This document shows positions 26,770-35,204 of a stretch of DNA of 64,000 bases, one piece after another (within the stretch, counting starts at the first letter, position 1; each line of letters starts with the position of its first letter). Source of the DNA: Actinotignum urinale DSM 15805 (lineage in GTDB: Bacteria; Actinomycetota; Actinomycetes; Actinomycetales; Actinomycetaceae); contig NZ_ATUY01000005.1 in the NCBI RefSeq assembly GCF_000420445.1, positions 62,001-126,000 on the forward strand. The letters are read 5' to 3'. The notes below the pieces were generated by a model. That model did no database searches, was not told the DNA's origin, and saw only the letters and a list, made by a program, of their open reading frames with translations. The translations under genes and the position numbers were made by a program.

Positions 26770-27668
26770 TTTCAACATGGATACACGGAGCGCGACTTCA
26801 AACGCTACCCGCCTCCATTTCCCCTATTTTCGCGGGGGTTGGCGTTACCCTATGGCTAGATACTTTCGATGTTTTTCTGTCGATTTTGTGCGTACTAGCA
26901 GGGCTCACTATCCAACTTGCCGTTAATTATTCCAACGATTATTCGGACGGCATCCGTGGCACCGATAAAAATCGAATCGGTCCGGCGCGTTTGACGGGTG
27001 GCGATTTGGCACATCCGTACACAGTTCTTGCCGTGGCGATCGGCTTTTACGGTTTAACTGCGGCACTCGGGCTAATCATTATTGCCTTTAGCGGGCAGTG
27101 GTGGCTCATACTCGTGGGTGTGGCAGCGATTGCAGCCGGATGGTTCTATACGGGCGGGAAACGCCCCTACGGATATATGGGGCTCGGAGAAGTCTTTGTG
27201 TTCGTGTTCTTCGGGCTGGTGGCCTGTGGAGGGACGATTTTTGTTCAGGCCGGCGGTGTTCCTCTTCTTGGATGGCTCTCTTCGTGCATTATGGGGCTCG
27301 TTGCATGTTGCATTCTTATGTTGAATAACATTCGCGATATTCCCACAGACACATATGCGGGCAAGAAAACCCTCGCTGTGCGCATGGGCGATAATCGGGC
27401 ACGCATCGCCTACAGCATTACACTCATTTTTGCCATGAGCATGTGTTTCGGGCTGTGCTTCACCCCCAACATTCACACCTGGTGCGCGGTATTTTTCCTT
27501 CCGTCACTCGTTTTCGTGGCGATAAACATTGCGCGTATTCTAGGTATCGGCCAGCCCGCAGCACACGGCGGAAGCATCAACAAGCTGGTAAAACTCTCGG
27601 GTTTGACCGAACTCACCATGGGTTTAGCGTTGCTTGCCACCTTCTGGGTTAGCGCGAACTTGGTATAA
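26760..27668 (+). CDS. menA: 1,4-dihydroxy-2-naphthoate polyprenyltransferase
   Basis: A 302-residue UbiA-superfamily integral membrane enzyme that attaches the polyprenyl chain to DHNA. Both Asp-rich motifs are visible: NYSNDYSDGIRGTDKNR (about 60-76) and NNIRDIPTDTYAGKKTLAVR (about 188-207), with about eight hydrophobic helices. The N-terminus SFSTWIHGARLQTLPAS matches the family and fixes the start at ATG 26760, or at ATG 26751 three codons earlier. Both sit in a hairpin (26730-26769). Works with the nearby prenyl synthase and MenG. Confidence 0.93.
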   Translation: MASFSTWIHGARLQTLPASISPIFAGVGVTLWLDTFDVFLSILCVLAGLTIQLAVNYSNDYSDGIRGTDKNRIGPARLTGGDLAHPYTVLAVAIGFYGLTAALGLIIIAFSGQWWLILVGVAAIAAGWFYTGGKRPYGYMGLGEVFVFVFFGLVACGGTIFVQAGGVPLLGWLSSCIMGLVACCILMLNNIRDIPTDTYAGKKTLAVRMGDNRARIAYSITLIFAMSMCFGLCFTPNIHTWCAVFFLPSLVFVAINIARILGIGQPAAHGGSINKLVKLSGLTELTMGLALLATFWVSANLV

Positions 27669-27719
27669 TAACGAGAATACAAACACAACGTGGTTTATAC
27701 CCGCGTGAATTGAGGAAAG

Positions 27720-28136
27720 ATGCCGAGGATTTTGTTAATACTCACCGCACTCGCCATATGGATTTACGGGATTATCGACGTGACACGAACACACGATACT
27801 ACTCGTTTCCCCGGTCGTTTAAAGAAACCTGCATGGCTCGCGCTAACGATATTTCTCCCCACTGTTGGTTCACTACTGTGGATAATATTCACTTTCCCCA
27901 TCAAATTCCCTGCAAAAGAAATTAGTCTCGGCGGGAATCCATTTTCGCGCTATTCTCCGTCGAAAAAGAAAAAAGAACCCGTTGCTCCCGACGACGACAT
28001 CGAATTTTTGAAGAAAATTGATTCGTATAACCGTTTCCGTGAATGGGAACGTGAGCAGGAAAAAAAGAAAGACTCGGGCGAATCCGATTCCGAGAAAAAC
28101 TTCTCTGACCCCGACGATAAAGGGCCGGTTTCCTAG
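27720..28136 (+). CDS. PLD nuclease N-terminal (PLDc_N) domain membrane protein
   Basis: A 138-residue protein with two hydrophobic segments (ILLILTALAIWIYGIIDV and LALTIFLPTVGSLLWIIFTF) matching the small PLDc_N domain. A charged, probably cytoplasmic tail rich in Lys/Glu/Asp/Ser follows. GAGGAAAG precedes the ATG closely. Found next to menA in many Actinobacteria. Role unknown. The stop-containing 18 bp at its 3' end is repeated downstream (28119-28192). Confidence 0.8.
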   Translation: MPRILLILTALAIWIYGIIDVTRTHDTTRFPGRLKKPAWLALTIFLPTVGSLLWIIFTFPIKFPAKEISLGGNPFSRYSPSKKKKEPVAPDDDIEFLKKIDSYNRFREWEREQEKKKDSGESDSEKNFSDPDDKGPVS

Positions 28137-28192
28137 CAAGGAACCGATTTCTAACCACGGGGTCTTTCCTAACCAAAGAGCCGGTTTCCTAG
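28119..28192 (+). repeat. Stop-containing 18-bp tandem repeats at the end of the PLDc_N gene
   Basis: Four units, each ending in CTAG or CTAA: AAAGGGCCGGTTTCCTAG (28119-28136, ends with the gene's stop), CAAGGAACCGATTTCTAA (28137-28154), CCACGGGGTCTTTCCTAA (28155-28172), then after two bases AAAGAGCCGGTTTCCTAG (28175-28192). First and last match at 17 of 18 bases; the middle two are decayed (11 and 10 of 18). Confidence 0.85.
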
Positions 28193-28218
28193 TGGCGCTC
28201 CCGCATTCTTCCTATATT

Positions 28219-28890
28219 TTATTCTCCCGTATGCGTTGCCGCGCTGGAGTTTCCTGGGGTGACGTCACGGGCGAGAGCGAGAAGTTCGCAAGCCGGTTCG
28301 GCGTAATCCACCGCAACAAGACCGTTACCTTGGAAGGTTAGCGACGTAACGGAACACAACGCACATTGGCGTTTGCGCGGGTCGTGTGCAAGGCTTTTAC
28401 CTTCAAGGAATGACCGTAGCGTCCAGATGGGTAGCTGGTGGGAAACAAGAACTGCTTCTCCCCCGCGTGATTCGTGGAGAGCCCGGCGCACAGCGTTACT
28501 CATGCGGGCAACGATCTCTGTGTAGGGTTCGCCCCAGGAGGGCTTGAAGGGGTTAATGTACCAGCTCCAGAATTTGGGGTGGGCAAGAATCCAGCGGTTT
28601 TTATTGACATTAATGCCTTCGAATTTATTTCCTGCCTCAATGAGTTCCGGGTTTTCAATAATATCCAGGCCTGCCTGTAGCGCGGTTGGTGTTGCGGTTT
28701 CTACGGCGCGTTCGAGGGGCGAAGAGTAAACGTTGCGCACATCGCGTCCCTCAAAGAATCGGGCTACTTCGCCGGCCATATCGTGCCCAAGTTGCGTAAG
28801 ATGAAATCCTCTCTGGCGACCATAAAGCTGCCCGGTGGGATTGTCCACTTCTCCGTGGCGTACAAGGTGAACGACGGTTATATCAATCAT
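28219..28890 (-). CDS. Histidine phosphatase family protein
   Basis: A 223-residue member of the phosphoglycerate-mutase-like superfamily. The phosphohistidine motif LVRHGEVDNP is near the N-terminus, a second conserved Arg/Glu region is YSSPLERAVETA (about 56-67), and the acid-base His region is VLVSHQLPIW (about 153). Substrate is unknown; such proteins in Actinobacteria include phosphosugar and nucleotide phosphatases. No signal peptide. It is convergent with the PLDc_N gene. Confidence 0.85.
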   Translation of the reverse strand: MIDITVVHLVRHGEVDNPTGQLYGRQRGFHLTQLGHDMAGEVARFFEGRDVRNVYSSPLERAVETATPTALQAGLDIIENPELIEAGNKFEGINVNKNRWILAHPKFWSWYINPFKPSWGEPYTEIVARMSNAVRRALHESRGGEAVLVSHQLPIWTLRSFLEGKSLAHDPRKRQCALCSVTSLTFQGNGLVAVDYAEPACELLALARDVTPGNSSAATHTGE

Positions 28891-28989
28891 GCCTGTATCT
28901 TACCGTCTTTGCCGTCCTTATTTTCGTCGTCGTCCTACATACGTTACACAACACTGTGAGCACTACGTACCGTAACAACTTACGGACAC

Positions 28990-29016
28990 AACAAAAGGAC
29001 CGGCAAAAACCGGCCC
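28990..29016 (-). terminator. Intrinsic terminator of the bS22 gene
   Basis: On the minus strand, GGGCCGG pairs with CCGGTCC around a TTTTTG loop and is followed by TTTTGTTGTG. It lies about 18 bases after the bS22 stop codon. Confidence 0.75.
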
Positions 29017-29033
29017 TTGAGTTAATACAAGAA

Positions 29034-29132
29034 TTACTTCTTGTTGCGACGCTGATGGCGCGTCTTGCGAAGAAGTTTGCGGTGCTTCTTCTTCGACATA
29101 CGCTTGCGACGCTTCTTAATAACGGAACCCAT
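29034..29132 (-). CDS. 30S ribosomal protein bS22 (AURKAIP1/COX24-type, 32 residues)
   Basis: A very small basic protein, too short for most ORF callers: it begins [19 protein letters not shown] and ends RHQRRNKK. This is the actinobacterial family annotated AURKAIP1/COX24-domain and identified as bS22 in mycobacterial 30S structures. GGAGG lies five bases upstream of the ATG at 29130-29132, and a terminator follows. Single-gene unit. Confidence 0.92.
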   Translation of the reverse strand: MGSVIKKRRKRMSKKKHRKLLRKTRHQRRNKK

Positions 29133-29232
29133 CGGTACCTCCACGATAGAAAATAGGACTTGCTCAGAGCAATACCACCACATCTTACAGTGAAAAGCTC
29201 TCGAAAATACAGAACTTTCACAAAACTGGCGT

Positions 29233-29262
29233 AAAAATTGAGGGGAGAAATATCACCCCTCA
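29233..29262 (-). terminator. Terminator downstream of the BldC-like gene
   Basis: On the minus strand, TGAGGGG pairs with CCCCTCA (29239-29262) and is followed by AATTTTTAC. It is 34 bases past the stop codon of the BldC-like gene. Confidence 0.7.
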
Positions 29263-29295
29263 TAGCGGTGAGGTATATGCTGTGTTGACGAAACG

Positions 29296-29517
29296 TTATT
29301 CCCCGATAACGCGACGGACTTGTTCAGAAGCAGATGAACCACCAAGAAGTTCCTGAACGGCAGGTGCAGGAACGCGATATGAACTACCGACACGAACAGC
29401 AGGCAAATCGCCGGCATGAACCATGCGATAAACCGTCATTTTTGAAACGCGGGCAATCTGCGCAACTTCAGCAACAGTATAGAACTGTGGCTGTGAAGGT
29501 AAGGACATGTGGCTCAT
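29296..29517 (-). CDS. BldC-like MerR-type helix-turn-helix regulator
   Basis: A 73-residue DNA-binding protein made of a single winged HTH: YTVAEVAQIARVSKMTVYRM, then GDLPAVRVGSSYRVPAPAVQ. BldC-type proteins bind direct repeats head to tail and control development in Streptomyces; family members occur widely in non-sporulating Actinobacteria. Start chosen as ATG 29517 (MSHMSLPSQ...); ATG 29508 is an alternative. An inverted repeat lies just upstream (29546-29589), possibly an operator or leader hairpin. A terminator follows the gene. Confidence 0.88.
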   Translation of the reverse strand: MSHMSLPSQPQFYTVAEVAQIARVSKMTVYRMVHAGDLPAVRVGSSYRVPAPAVQELLGGSSASEQVRRVIGE

Positions 29518-29545
29518 TTCAACACCCTGAGGAATAAGGTAACTA

Positions 29546-29589
29546 CTACAACATGGGACAACAGGAATCCCAACATGTCCCAATTGTAG
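29546..29589. repeat. Inverted repeat upstream of the BldC-like gene
   Basis: CTACAACATGGGAC (29546-29559) and GTCCCAATTGTAG (29577-29589) are inverted copies with one base difference in spacing, separated by 17 bases that hold another TCCCAACATG. It lies 29 bases upstream of the start codon and 84 bases before trkH. A regulator-binding site or an mRNA leader hairpin is possible; nothing shows which. Confidence 0.5.
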
Positions 29590-29672
29590 CCTATTTTCTC
29601 CCTCGTCACACCGTTTTCATAAAAAATGGATAATATTTTAAGGGAACAATACATCACCAACAAAGGAACCGT

Positions 29673-31079
29673 ATGGCGGAAAAACCACAGGTAAGTAGCG
29701 GAACGCAACAACGCGGTTTCGCTAGTTTTTCTGTGCGTATTCGCGAGATGCTCAATAAAATTGCTCGCGACCGTCCAGCGCAGCTTGCCCTCCTCATCTT
29801 CGCCGTCATTATTTTTGTCCTTACCGCCCTCCTCTCTCTTCCTATATCAACAGCCTCAGGCAAACGCGCAAAATTTATCGACGCTTTTTTTACCGCAACC
29901 TCCTCCGTATGCGTTACGGGGTTAACAACCGTCGACACGGCAACATACTGGTCGCCCGTCGGACAATTTTTCATTAGCGCAGGGCTTATTATTGGTGGCC
30001 TCGGAGTCATGACCCTCGCGGCAATTCTGGGCCGTGCCGTCTCGCGACATGTTGGGCTCACTCAACGAATGCTCACCGCAGAAGAAAACCAATCCAGTCT
30101 GGGCGATGTTGGGGCGATTGTGCGTGCCGTCCTCATTGTTTCCCTCACAGCGCACAGTATTCTCCTCATTTCACTCCTTCCCTTCTTCCTCAACAAAGGC
30201 GAGCCCCTCCTTGCAAGCCTGAGCCATTCCTACTTCATGGCGGTCTCCATTTTCAACAACGGCGGTTTCGTAGCCATGCGCGAAGGAGTTTTGCCCTACG
30301 TCGGTAACTGGGGCCTCACGATTCCCGTCATTTTCGGCACGATTGCAGGCGCGATTGGCTTTCCCGTCGTCCTTGATATGTGGCGGCACAGAACCCGCCC
30401 ACGCAAATGGTCCATTACAACAAAAATCGTGCTCGTCACCTACATTTCCCTTCTTATCTTGGGCGCAGTCGCCTTCGCGGCCATCGAATGGAATAACCCC
30501 AACACCCTCGGGCAACTCTCCACAGCCGGTAAAATTAACGCTTCGCTTTCCCTCTCAACAGTCACGCGCTCAACCGGACTGGCAACACTCGATGTGGGGC
30601 AAATGGGGGAAACCTCCTGGCTCCTCATCTCGACGCTCATGTTCATCGGGGGCGGTAGCGCATCGGCCGCGGGCGGAATTAAAGTGACAACATTCGCGAT
30701 CCTCCTTCTCGCCATTCGCGCAGAAGCACGAGGCGACCGCGACACCGAAGTTTTCGGCAAACGCCTCCCACCCGAAGTATTGCGGCTGGCAATTTCCGCG
30801 ACCTTTGCGGGAACGGTGATGGTAGGAACCGGTTGCGTCGCCCTGCTCCAAATGACGAATTTTAGTTTCTCGCAAATTCTTGTCGAGGTGATTAGCGCCT
30901 TCGCGACCTGCGGGTTAAGCACGGGGATTACTTCCGCTCTGCCGTTTGGTGCGAAACTTGTCCTTATTTTGCTCATGTTCTTTGGACGCACGGGAATTAT
31001 GACGCTCGCGGCCGCGCTGGCCTTGCGTAGCCGGCGTCGCACAATTCGCCTTCCTGAAGAACGCCCGCTTATCGGTTAG
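29673..31079 (+). CDS. TrkH/KtrB-type potassium uptake channel subunit
   Basis: A 468-residue integral membrane protein with the four-fold pore pattern of the SKT superfamily. Selectivity-filter-like loops are SSVCVTGLTTVD, IFNNGGFV, STVTRSTGLATLDVG and SAFATCGLSTGI. The SASAAGGIK region is typical of TrkH/KtrB. Together with the cytoplasmic RCK subunit encoded 212 bases downstream it imports K+. AAAGGA precedes the ATG at 29673. Confidence 0.92.
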   Translation: MAEKPQVSSGTQQRGFASFSVRIREMLNKIARDRPAQLALLIFAVIIFVLTALLSLPISTASGKRAKFIDAFFTATSSVCVTGLTTVDTATYWSPVGQFFISAGLIIGGLGVMTLAAILGRAVSRHVGLTQRMLTAEENQSSLGDVGAIVRAVLIVSLTAHSILLISLLPFFLNKGEPLLASLSHSYFMAVSIFNNGGFVAMREGVLPYVGNWGLTIPVIFGTIAGAIGFPVVLDMWRHRTRPRKWSITTKIVLVTYISLLILGAVAFAAIEWNNPNTLGQLSTAGKINASLSLSTVTRSTGLATLDVGQMGETSWLLISTLMFIGGGSASAAGGIKVTTFAILLLAIRAEARGDRDTEVFGKRLPPEVLRLAISATFAGTVMVGTGCVALLQMTNFSFSQILVEVISAFATCGLSTGITSALPFGAKLVLILLMFFGRTGIMTLAAALALRSRRRTIRLPEERPLIG

Positions 31080-31291
31080 GAAGGAATCGAAACCGTTGCT
31101 TGGGTCGCGTAGACGCGCCCGTTGCTAGGCGAGGTTGAATTGATGGATAATCGCGCACTTGAGTTCATAGTGCCTTGCATATCCGCTAAGGTTACAAGTG
31201 ATACCGGTTGTGGGGACTGGGTGAAGGCTTGGGTAGAAAACCCCACTCGTGGCTAACGCGGACGTTTGGTCAATACGCAGAAAGGATTCCT

Positions 31292-31951
31292 ATGGCGCAC
31301 AATGTTGAGGAACAGGCTGTACTTGTGATTGGCCTGGGGCGTTTTTCGACGGCAATCGCCACCACGCTCGATGATTTAGGCCGCGACGTGTTGGTGATTG
31401 AGCGCAACCCGGATACCGCGCAAAAATGGAGTCATCTCCTGCGGGTTGTTGAAGGGGATGCCACGGATATGGAGACGTTGGAGCAGGTTGGCGCCAGCGA
31501 TTTTGAGGTCGCGGTGGTTGGTGTGGGGAATTCCTTGGAAGCCAGCATGTTGGTGACGGCGAATCTTGTTGATTTGGGGACTCCGCAAATTTGGGCGAAG
31601 GCCATATCTCGCGCACACGGACGAATTTTGAGGCGAATCGGCGCCCATCACGTGATTTATCCGGAATTCGACGCCGGGACGCGTGTGGCGCATATGGTTT
31701 CGGGGCGAATGTTGGATTACATCGAGATGGAGGATGGATTCTCCATTGTGAAAATGAGGCCACCGCGCGAAATTCAAGGATTTACGGTTGCGAAATCGCG
31801 AATTCGTGAGCGCTTTGGTGTACGTATTATTGGGGTGAAAGCGCCCGGGCAACCTTTTGAATATGCGACGGATGATTCCCTCATTGGTGCGGAAGATACG
31901 ATTATTGTTTCTGGCGATTCGCAACTTTTAGAGGAGTTTGCTAATCGGTAA
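31292..31951 (+). CDS. TrkA/KtrA-type potassium uptake regulatory subunit
   Basis: A 219-residue cytoplasmic RCK protein: TrkA-N Rossmann domain (VLVIGLGRFSTAIATTL, then VIERN with the acidic residue that binds the nucleotide ribose), then a TrkA-C domain ending VSGDSQLLEEFAN. It gates the TrkH-like channel in response to nucleotide binding. Start ATG 31292 with AAAGGA six bases upstream; longer in-frame readings (to 31208) lack a ribosome-binding site. I looked for a c-di-AMP riboswitch in the 212-base gap and saw none. Confidence 0.92.
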   Translation: MAHNVEEQAVLVIGLGRFSTAIATTLDDLGRDVLVIERNPDTAQKWSHLLRVVEGDATDMETLEQVGASDFEVAVVGVGNSLEASMLVTANLVDLGTPQIWAKAISRAHGRILRRIGAHHVIYPEFDAGTRVAHMVSGRMLDYIEMEDGFSIVKMRPPREIQGFTVAKSRIRERFGVRIIGVKAPGQPFEYATDDSLIGAEDTIIVSGDSQLLEEFANR

Positions 31952-31997
31952 AGTTCGCGCGATTTTTAATGCTGGAGGTGTGGATTAGGCTAGAGCT

Positions 31998-33506
31998 ATG
32001 GCAAAAACACCGGTAACAACATACACGTGTCAGGAATGTGGCTGGGCTACAACTAAATGGGTTGGGCGCTGTTCGCAGTGTGGCGGATGGGGAACTGTTG
32101 ATGAGGTTAACACTGTTGGGGCAAGCTCGGGCACCTCGGCATTAACGCCACGTAGCCCTGCATTACCTATTACAGATGTTCCAGCAACCGCGTCTACAAA
32201 AACTCCAACCGGGGTGGATGAACTGGATCGAGTTTTGGGTGGCGGGCTTGTTCCGGGCGCGGTGATTTTGTTGGCTGGTGAGCCAGGTGTTGGAAAATCT
32301 ACGCTTTTGCTGGATGTTGCGGCGAAAACGGCAGATGCTCTTCGTGAAGCCTCCGAAAGAAGCTCTACGGATAATCGGGCATACTCTGAGGGCAAGAACA
32401 ATGCTCCTAGGGGTGAAAATCGCTCCTCCCAACGTAGCGTCACCGGAAACGGAAGGAGCAACTCCGTCGTACCATCTGCCGGTAACGTTCTCTATATTTC
32501 CGGGGAGGAATCTGCCTCCCAGGTTCGGCTTCGTGCGGAACGCATTGGAGCAATGAATCCGAATCTTTTCCTTGCATCTGAAAGTGATCTTGCCAGGGTT
32601 CTTGGGCATATTGAAGCCCAGAATCCTTCGCTAGTTATTGTTGATTCTGTTCAAACCATATCGGACTCACGAATTGATGGTGTTGCCGGCGGTAGTGCCC
32701 AGGTAAAAGCTGTTACATCCGCCCTCGTCCACGTGGCGAAAACACGCGGGCTTCCGGTGCTGCTCGTCGGGCACGTCACCAAAGATGGATCTATTGCCGG
32801 GCCGCGGGTTTTGGAACATTTAGTGGATGTTGTCTGCCAATTCGAAGGGGATAAACATTCACGTTTGCGCATGGTTCGGGCCGTCAAGAATCGTTACGGT
32901 GCAACAGATGAAGTCGGCTGTTTTGAACTGGTTGATCACGGAATTATCGGTTTGCCCGACCCTTCGGGTCTTTTCCTTTCCGCACGCAACAGAAGCGTCC
33001 CTGGAACCTGCGCATCCATGTCTCTTGATGGAAGGCGCCCGATTCCTGTGGAATTACAAGGCTTGGTTGTGCAATCCTCCGGACGTCCACAACGCACCAA
33101 TTCCGGGGTGAATTCCTCGCGCGTCGCCATGATTGTTGCCATCCTTCAATCACGGCTCGGTTTAGCTTTAGAACAAAAAGACATCTTTGTTTCAACAGTG
33201 GGTGGCGCTCAAGCTAACGAACCAAGCGCGGATATCGCGATTGCTTTAGCGTTGGCAAGTGCCTACGTTGATTTGCCGGTAGCGCCCGGAGTTATTGCCA
33301 TAGGAGAAGTCGCACTCACCGGAGAACTCCGTCCTGTTACTGGGCTACAGCAACGTTTAGCTGAAGCCACACGATTGGGATTCACACTCGCGCTCATCCC
33401 CCAGAGCCACGAAAAAATACAACCACCCGAAGGCCTCAAAATACGCACCTGCTCCGATATTAAAGAAGCCACGCAAGCCGTCCTGCCACTATCGCTGCAA
33501 CCCTAA
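31998..33506 (+). CDS. radA: DNA repair protein RadA
   Basis: A 502-residue RecA-like ATPase that promotes branch migration in recombination. It has an N-terminal zinc finger (CQECGWATTKWVGRCSQCG), Walker A (LLAGEPGVGKSTLLLD), the RadA-specific KNRYG motif (MVRAVKNRYGATDEVG) and a Lon-protease-like C-terminal domain. An insertion of about 45 residues rich in Ser/Asn/Arg (about residues 115-155) follows the P-loop helix and accounts for the extra length over the usual ~455. A segment of this gene is copied downstream (33579-33690). Confidence 0.95.
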   Translation: MAKTPVTTYTCQECGWATTKWVGRCSQCGGWGTVDEVNTVGASSGTSALTPRSPALPITDVPATASTKTPTGVDELDRVLGGGLVPGAVILLAGEPGVGKSTLLLDVAAKTADALREASERSSTDNRAYSEGKNNAPRGENRSSQRSVTGNGRSNSVVPSAGNVLYISGEESASQVRLRAERIGAMNPNLFLASESDLARVLGHIEAQNPSLVIVDSVQTISDSRIDGVAGGSAQVKAVTSALVHVAKTRGLPVLLVGHVTKDGSIAGPRVLEHLVDVVCQFEGDKHSRLRMVRAVKNRYGATDEVGCFELVDHGIIGLPDPSGLFLSARNRSVPGTCASMSLDGRRPIPVELQGLVVQSSGRPQRTNSGVNSSRVAMIVAILQSRLGLALEQKDIFVSTVGGAQANEPSADIAIALALASAYVDLPVAPGVIAIGEVALTGELRPVTGLQQRLAEATRLGFTLALIPQSHEKIQPPEGLKIRTCSDIKEATQAVLPLSLQP

Positions 33507-33578
33507 AACTACATAGCCAACAAACACCGTACAACGAAACAAACGTCGCACCCGGCAAACACCGCGCCAACACCGCAG

Positions 33579-33690
33579 CAATTCCGGGGTGAATTCCTCG
33601 CGCGTCGCCATGATTGTTGCAATCCCAATCACGGCTCGGTTTAGCTTTAGAACAAAAAGACATCTTTGTTTCAACAGTGGGTGGCGCTCA
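33579..33690 (+). repeat. Duplicated internal segment of radA downstream of the gene
   Basis: This 112-bp stretch is a near-identical copy of radA positions 33098-33211 (both begin CAATTCCGGGGTGAATTCCT and end GTGGGTGGCGCTCA). The only differences are around 33620-33627, where the copy lacks two bases, breaking the frame. It ends in AGAGCCACG, the same word found in radA at 33402-33410, as if two radA pieces were joined. The copy is not translated as RadA. The flanks 33507-33578 and 33691-33750 are CA-rich with CAACAAACACC-type repeats. Confidence 0.95.
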
Positions 33691-33750
33691 GAGCCACGCC
33701 CAGCAACGAATCAGCAACGAACAAACACCACTCCCAGCAAGGAGGCGCCA

Positions 33751-33783
33751 CTGAATACAAAACTAATACAGAACTAATACAGA
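33751..33783 (-). repeat. 11-bp tandem repeats spanning the stop codon of the 33.8-kb membrane gene
   Basis: ACTAATACAGA occurs twice exactly (33762-33772 and 33773-33783), preceded by a decayed copy CTGAATACAAA (33751-33761). The gene's stop (CTA on the plus strand, 33774-33776) is in the right-hand exact copy and the next copy repeats it. Confidence 0.8.
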
Positions 33784-35018
33784 TGGAATGATTCCGTTGC
33801 CTTCACGCTCGGGTTATCTACGAACTCAAGTTCGGCAACATAAGTTCCAGATTTAGCTGCATCTCCCGTCGTACCGCATCCGGTAAGATACCCACCCCAC
33901 GTAACCGGGACCTTCGCTGTCATATCGCGGTCAATAAGAAGAACCTTGCTGTCGGGAATAGCATCGCATTTCGCACTCTCAAAAACGACGTCGTCACCTG
34001 TTTTTACTTTCAAACGCAGGTTTTTCTTCCCAACATCTATACTGCATGGATTAGTCCCCGAAATATTCTTCAAGGTCACATCAAAGTTCACAGGATGCCC
34101 CTGGGCACGTTTGCTCTTCACAATAATCTCTGGATGAATATACTTCTGCGAACATTCCTTCACATCAAAATATGTCTCTTCCTTTTCGGAACGCTCTTTA
34201 GCCTGCTCCGAAAGCCTCGACAACACGTAATGCCCAACCAAAATAAGCGCAACAATCACAATAAGCGCTAACAGAATCTTAAGATACCGCTTATTCAGCT
34301 CCGCCTGCCGCGCACGTTTTTTCTCTTCTTCTTCACGCAACCGAGCTCGCTCTTGCGCGGTTAAACGAATACGTTCGCCACCATACGAATTTTTATCGCG
34401 CAAGGCACGATTCTTTTCACCCCTCTGCCTCTTGACGCGCTCTGTTCGCGGTAAATGTTCAAACTGCCCAGATTGCTTCGCTTTCCCCGAAATACGACGG
34501 CGCGAATCTTCATCTCTAACCTGCGTTTTATTTCGCCGAGAGGTCTTAGACGAATTCGTATCCGAGACCCCCCTCTGCCTGCGTTGCGATCCTGAAATAT
34601 TCTCATCTGCCCGAGGACGCCTATATTTCTTTTGTCGTTCAGAAAAACGAGAGGCACGCTCACGGCGAGAAGCCTCTAACACCTCTAAACGAGAATCCTG
34701 CTCCTGGGAAGATACCGTCGGCCTTTTACGTCCACGTTTCGGTGAGGAATTCGTTGTCGTATCGGTAAAATGCGCACCAGAATTGTTCTGAACATCGGAT
34801 TTACCGCGGCCACGTATTTTTCGTGGATTTTTGCTCCCCTGAGATTCCTTAACTCCCGGAACTCCCTTCACGGCTTTTTTATCCTGGCGAGCTTCCTGGG
34901 AAAGATTACGCGACTTCGTAGCGCTTCGTTCTTTACGAGCCTCCCTTGCACGTCTACGACGCGCAATACGCTCCTGACGCTCCTCGCGTTCATCTCGAAA
35001 ATCTTTCACGCACACCAC
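33774..35018 (-). CDS. Single-pass membrane protein with charged N-terminus and extracellular domain
   Basis: A 414-residue protein of unknown function. The first ~260 residues are extremely charged and disordered (Arg/Lys/Glu/Ser). One transmembrane segment follows (LLALIVIVALILVGHYVL), then an extracellular domain of about 130 residues with four Cys (KECSQKY, NPCSID, AKCDAIPD, LTGCGTTGD) and a beta-sandwich-like pattern (VNFDVTLKNISG), resembling small exported immunoglobulin-like domains. The start is uncertain: GTG at 35018, 35015 or 35009, none with a good ribosome-binding site. Its stop lies within the 11-bp repeats. Confidence 0.65.
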   Translation of the reverse strand: MVCVKDFRDEREERQERIARRRRAREARKERSATKSRNLSQEARQDKKAVKGVPGVKESQGSKNPRKIRGRGKSDVQNNSGAHFTDTTTNSSPKRGRKRPTVSSQEQDSRLEVLEASRRERASRFSERQKKYRRPRADENISGSQRRQRGVSDTNSSKTSRRNKTQVRDEDSRRRISGKAKQSGQFEHLPRTERVKRQRGEKNRALRDKNSYGGERIRLTAQERARLREEEEKKRARQAELNKRYLKILLALIVIVALILVGHYVLSRLSEQAKERSEKEETYFDVKECSQKYIHPEIIVKSKRAQGHPVNFDVTLKNISGTNPCSIDVGKKNLRLKVKTGDDVVFESAKCDAIPDSKVLLIDRDMTAKVPVTWGGYLTGCGTTGDAAKSGTYVAELEFVDNPSVKATESFHLY

Positions 35019-35204
35019 GCTACCAAACCGAACCCACTCACGTTAAGAACAACCCGCCTTCAATATACGTTCAGGCACCGCAAAAATCATCCCGTTTGAT
35101 AACGTCGCAAAAATAAACATGCCCGCGAGGAACGCAAAAACTCTCATGAACATAGATGGATAGACCACCCTGGCGAAAATACCCCAATGAGATAAAAACC
35201 CATC

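Noticed and set aside
31062-31135. Stop-codon repeat at the end of the trkH-like gene (CCCGCTTATCGGTTAGG versus CCCGTTGCTAGG)
   Set aside because: Similarity is weak and needs gaps, so it is not counted.
31080-31291. c-di-AMP riboswitch before the TrkA-like gene
   Set aside because: Regulation of K+ uptake by this riboswitch is known elsewhere, but I could not find the conserved core sequences here.
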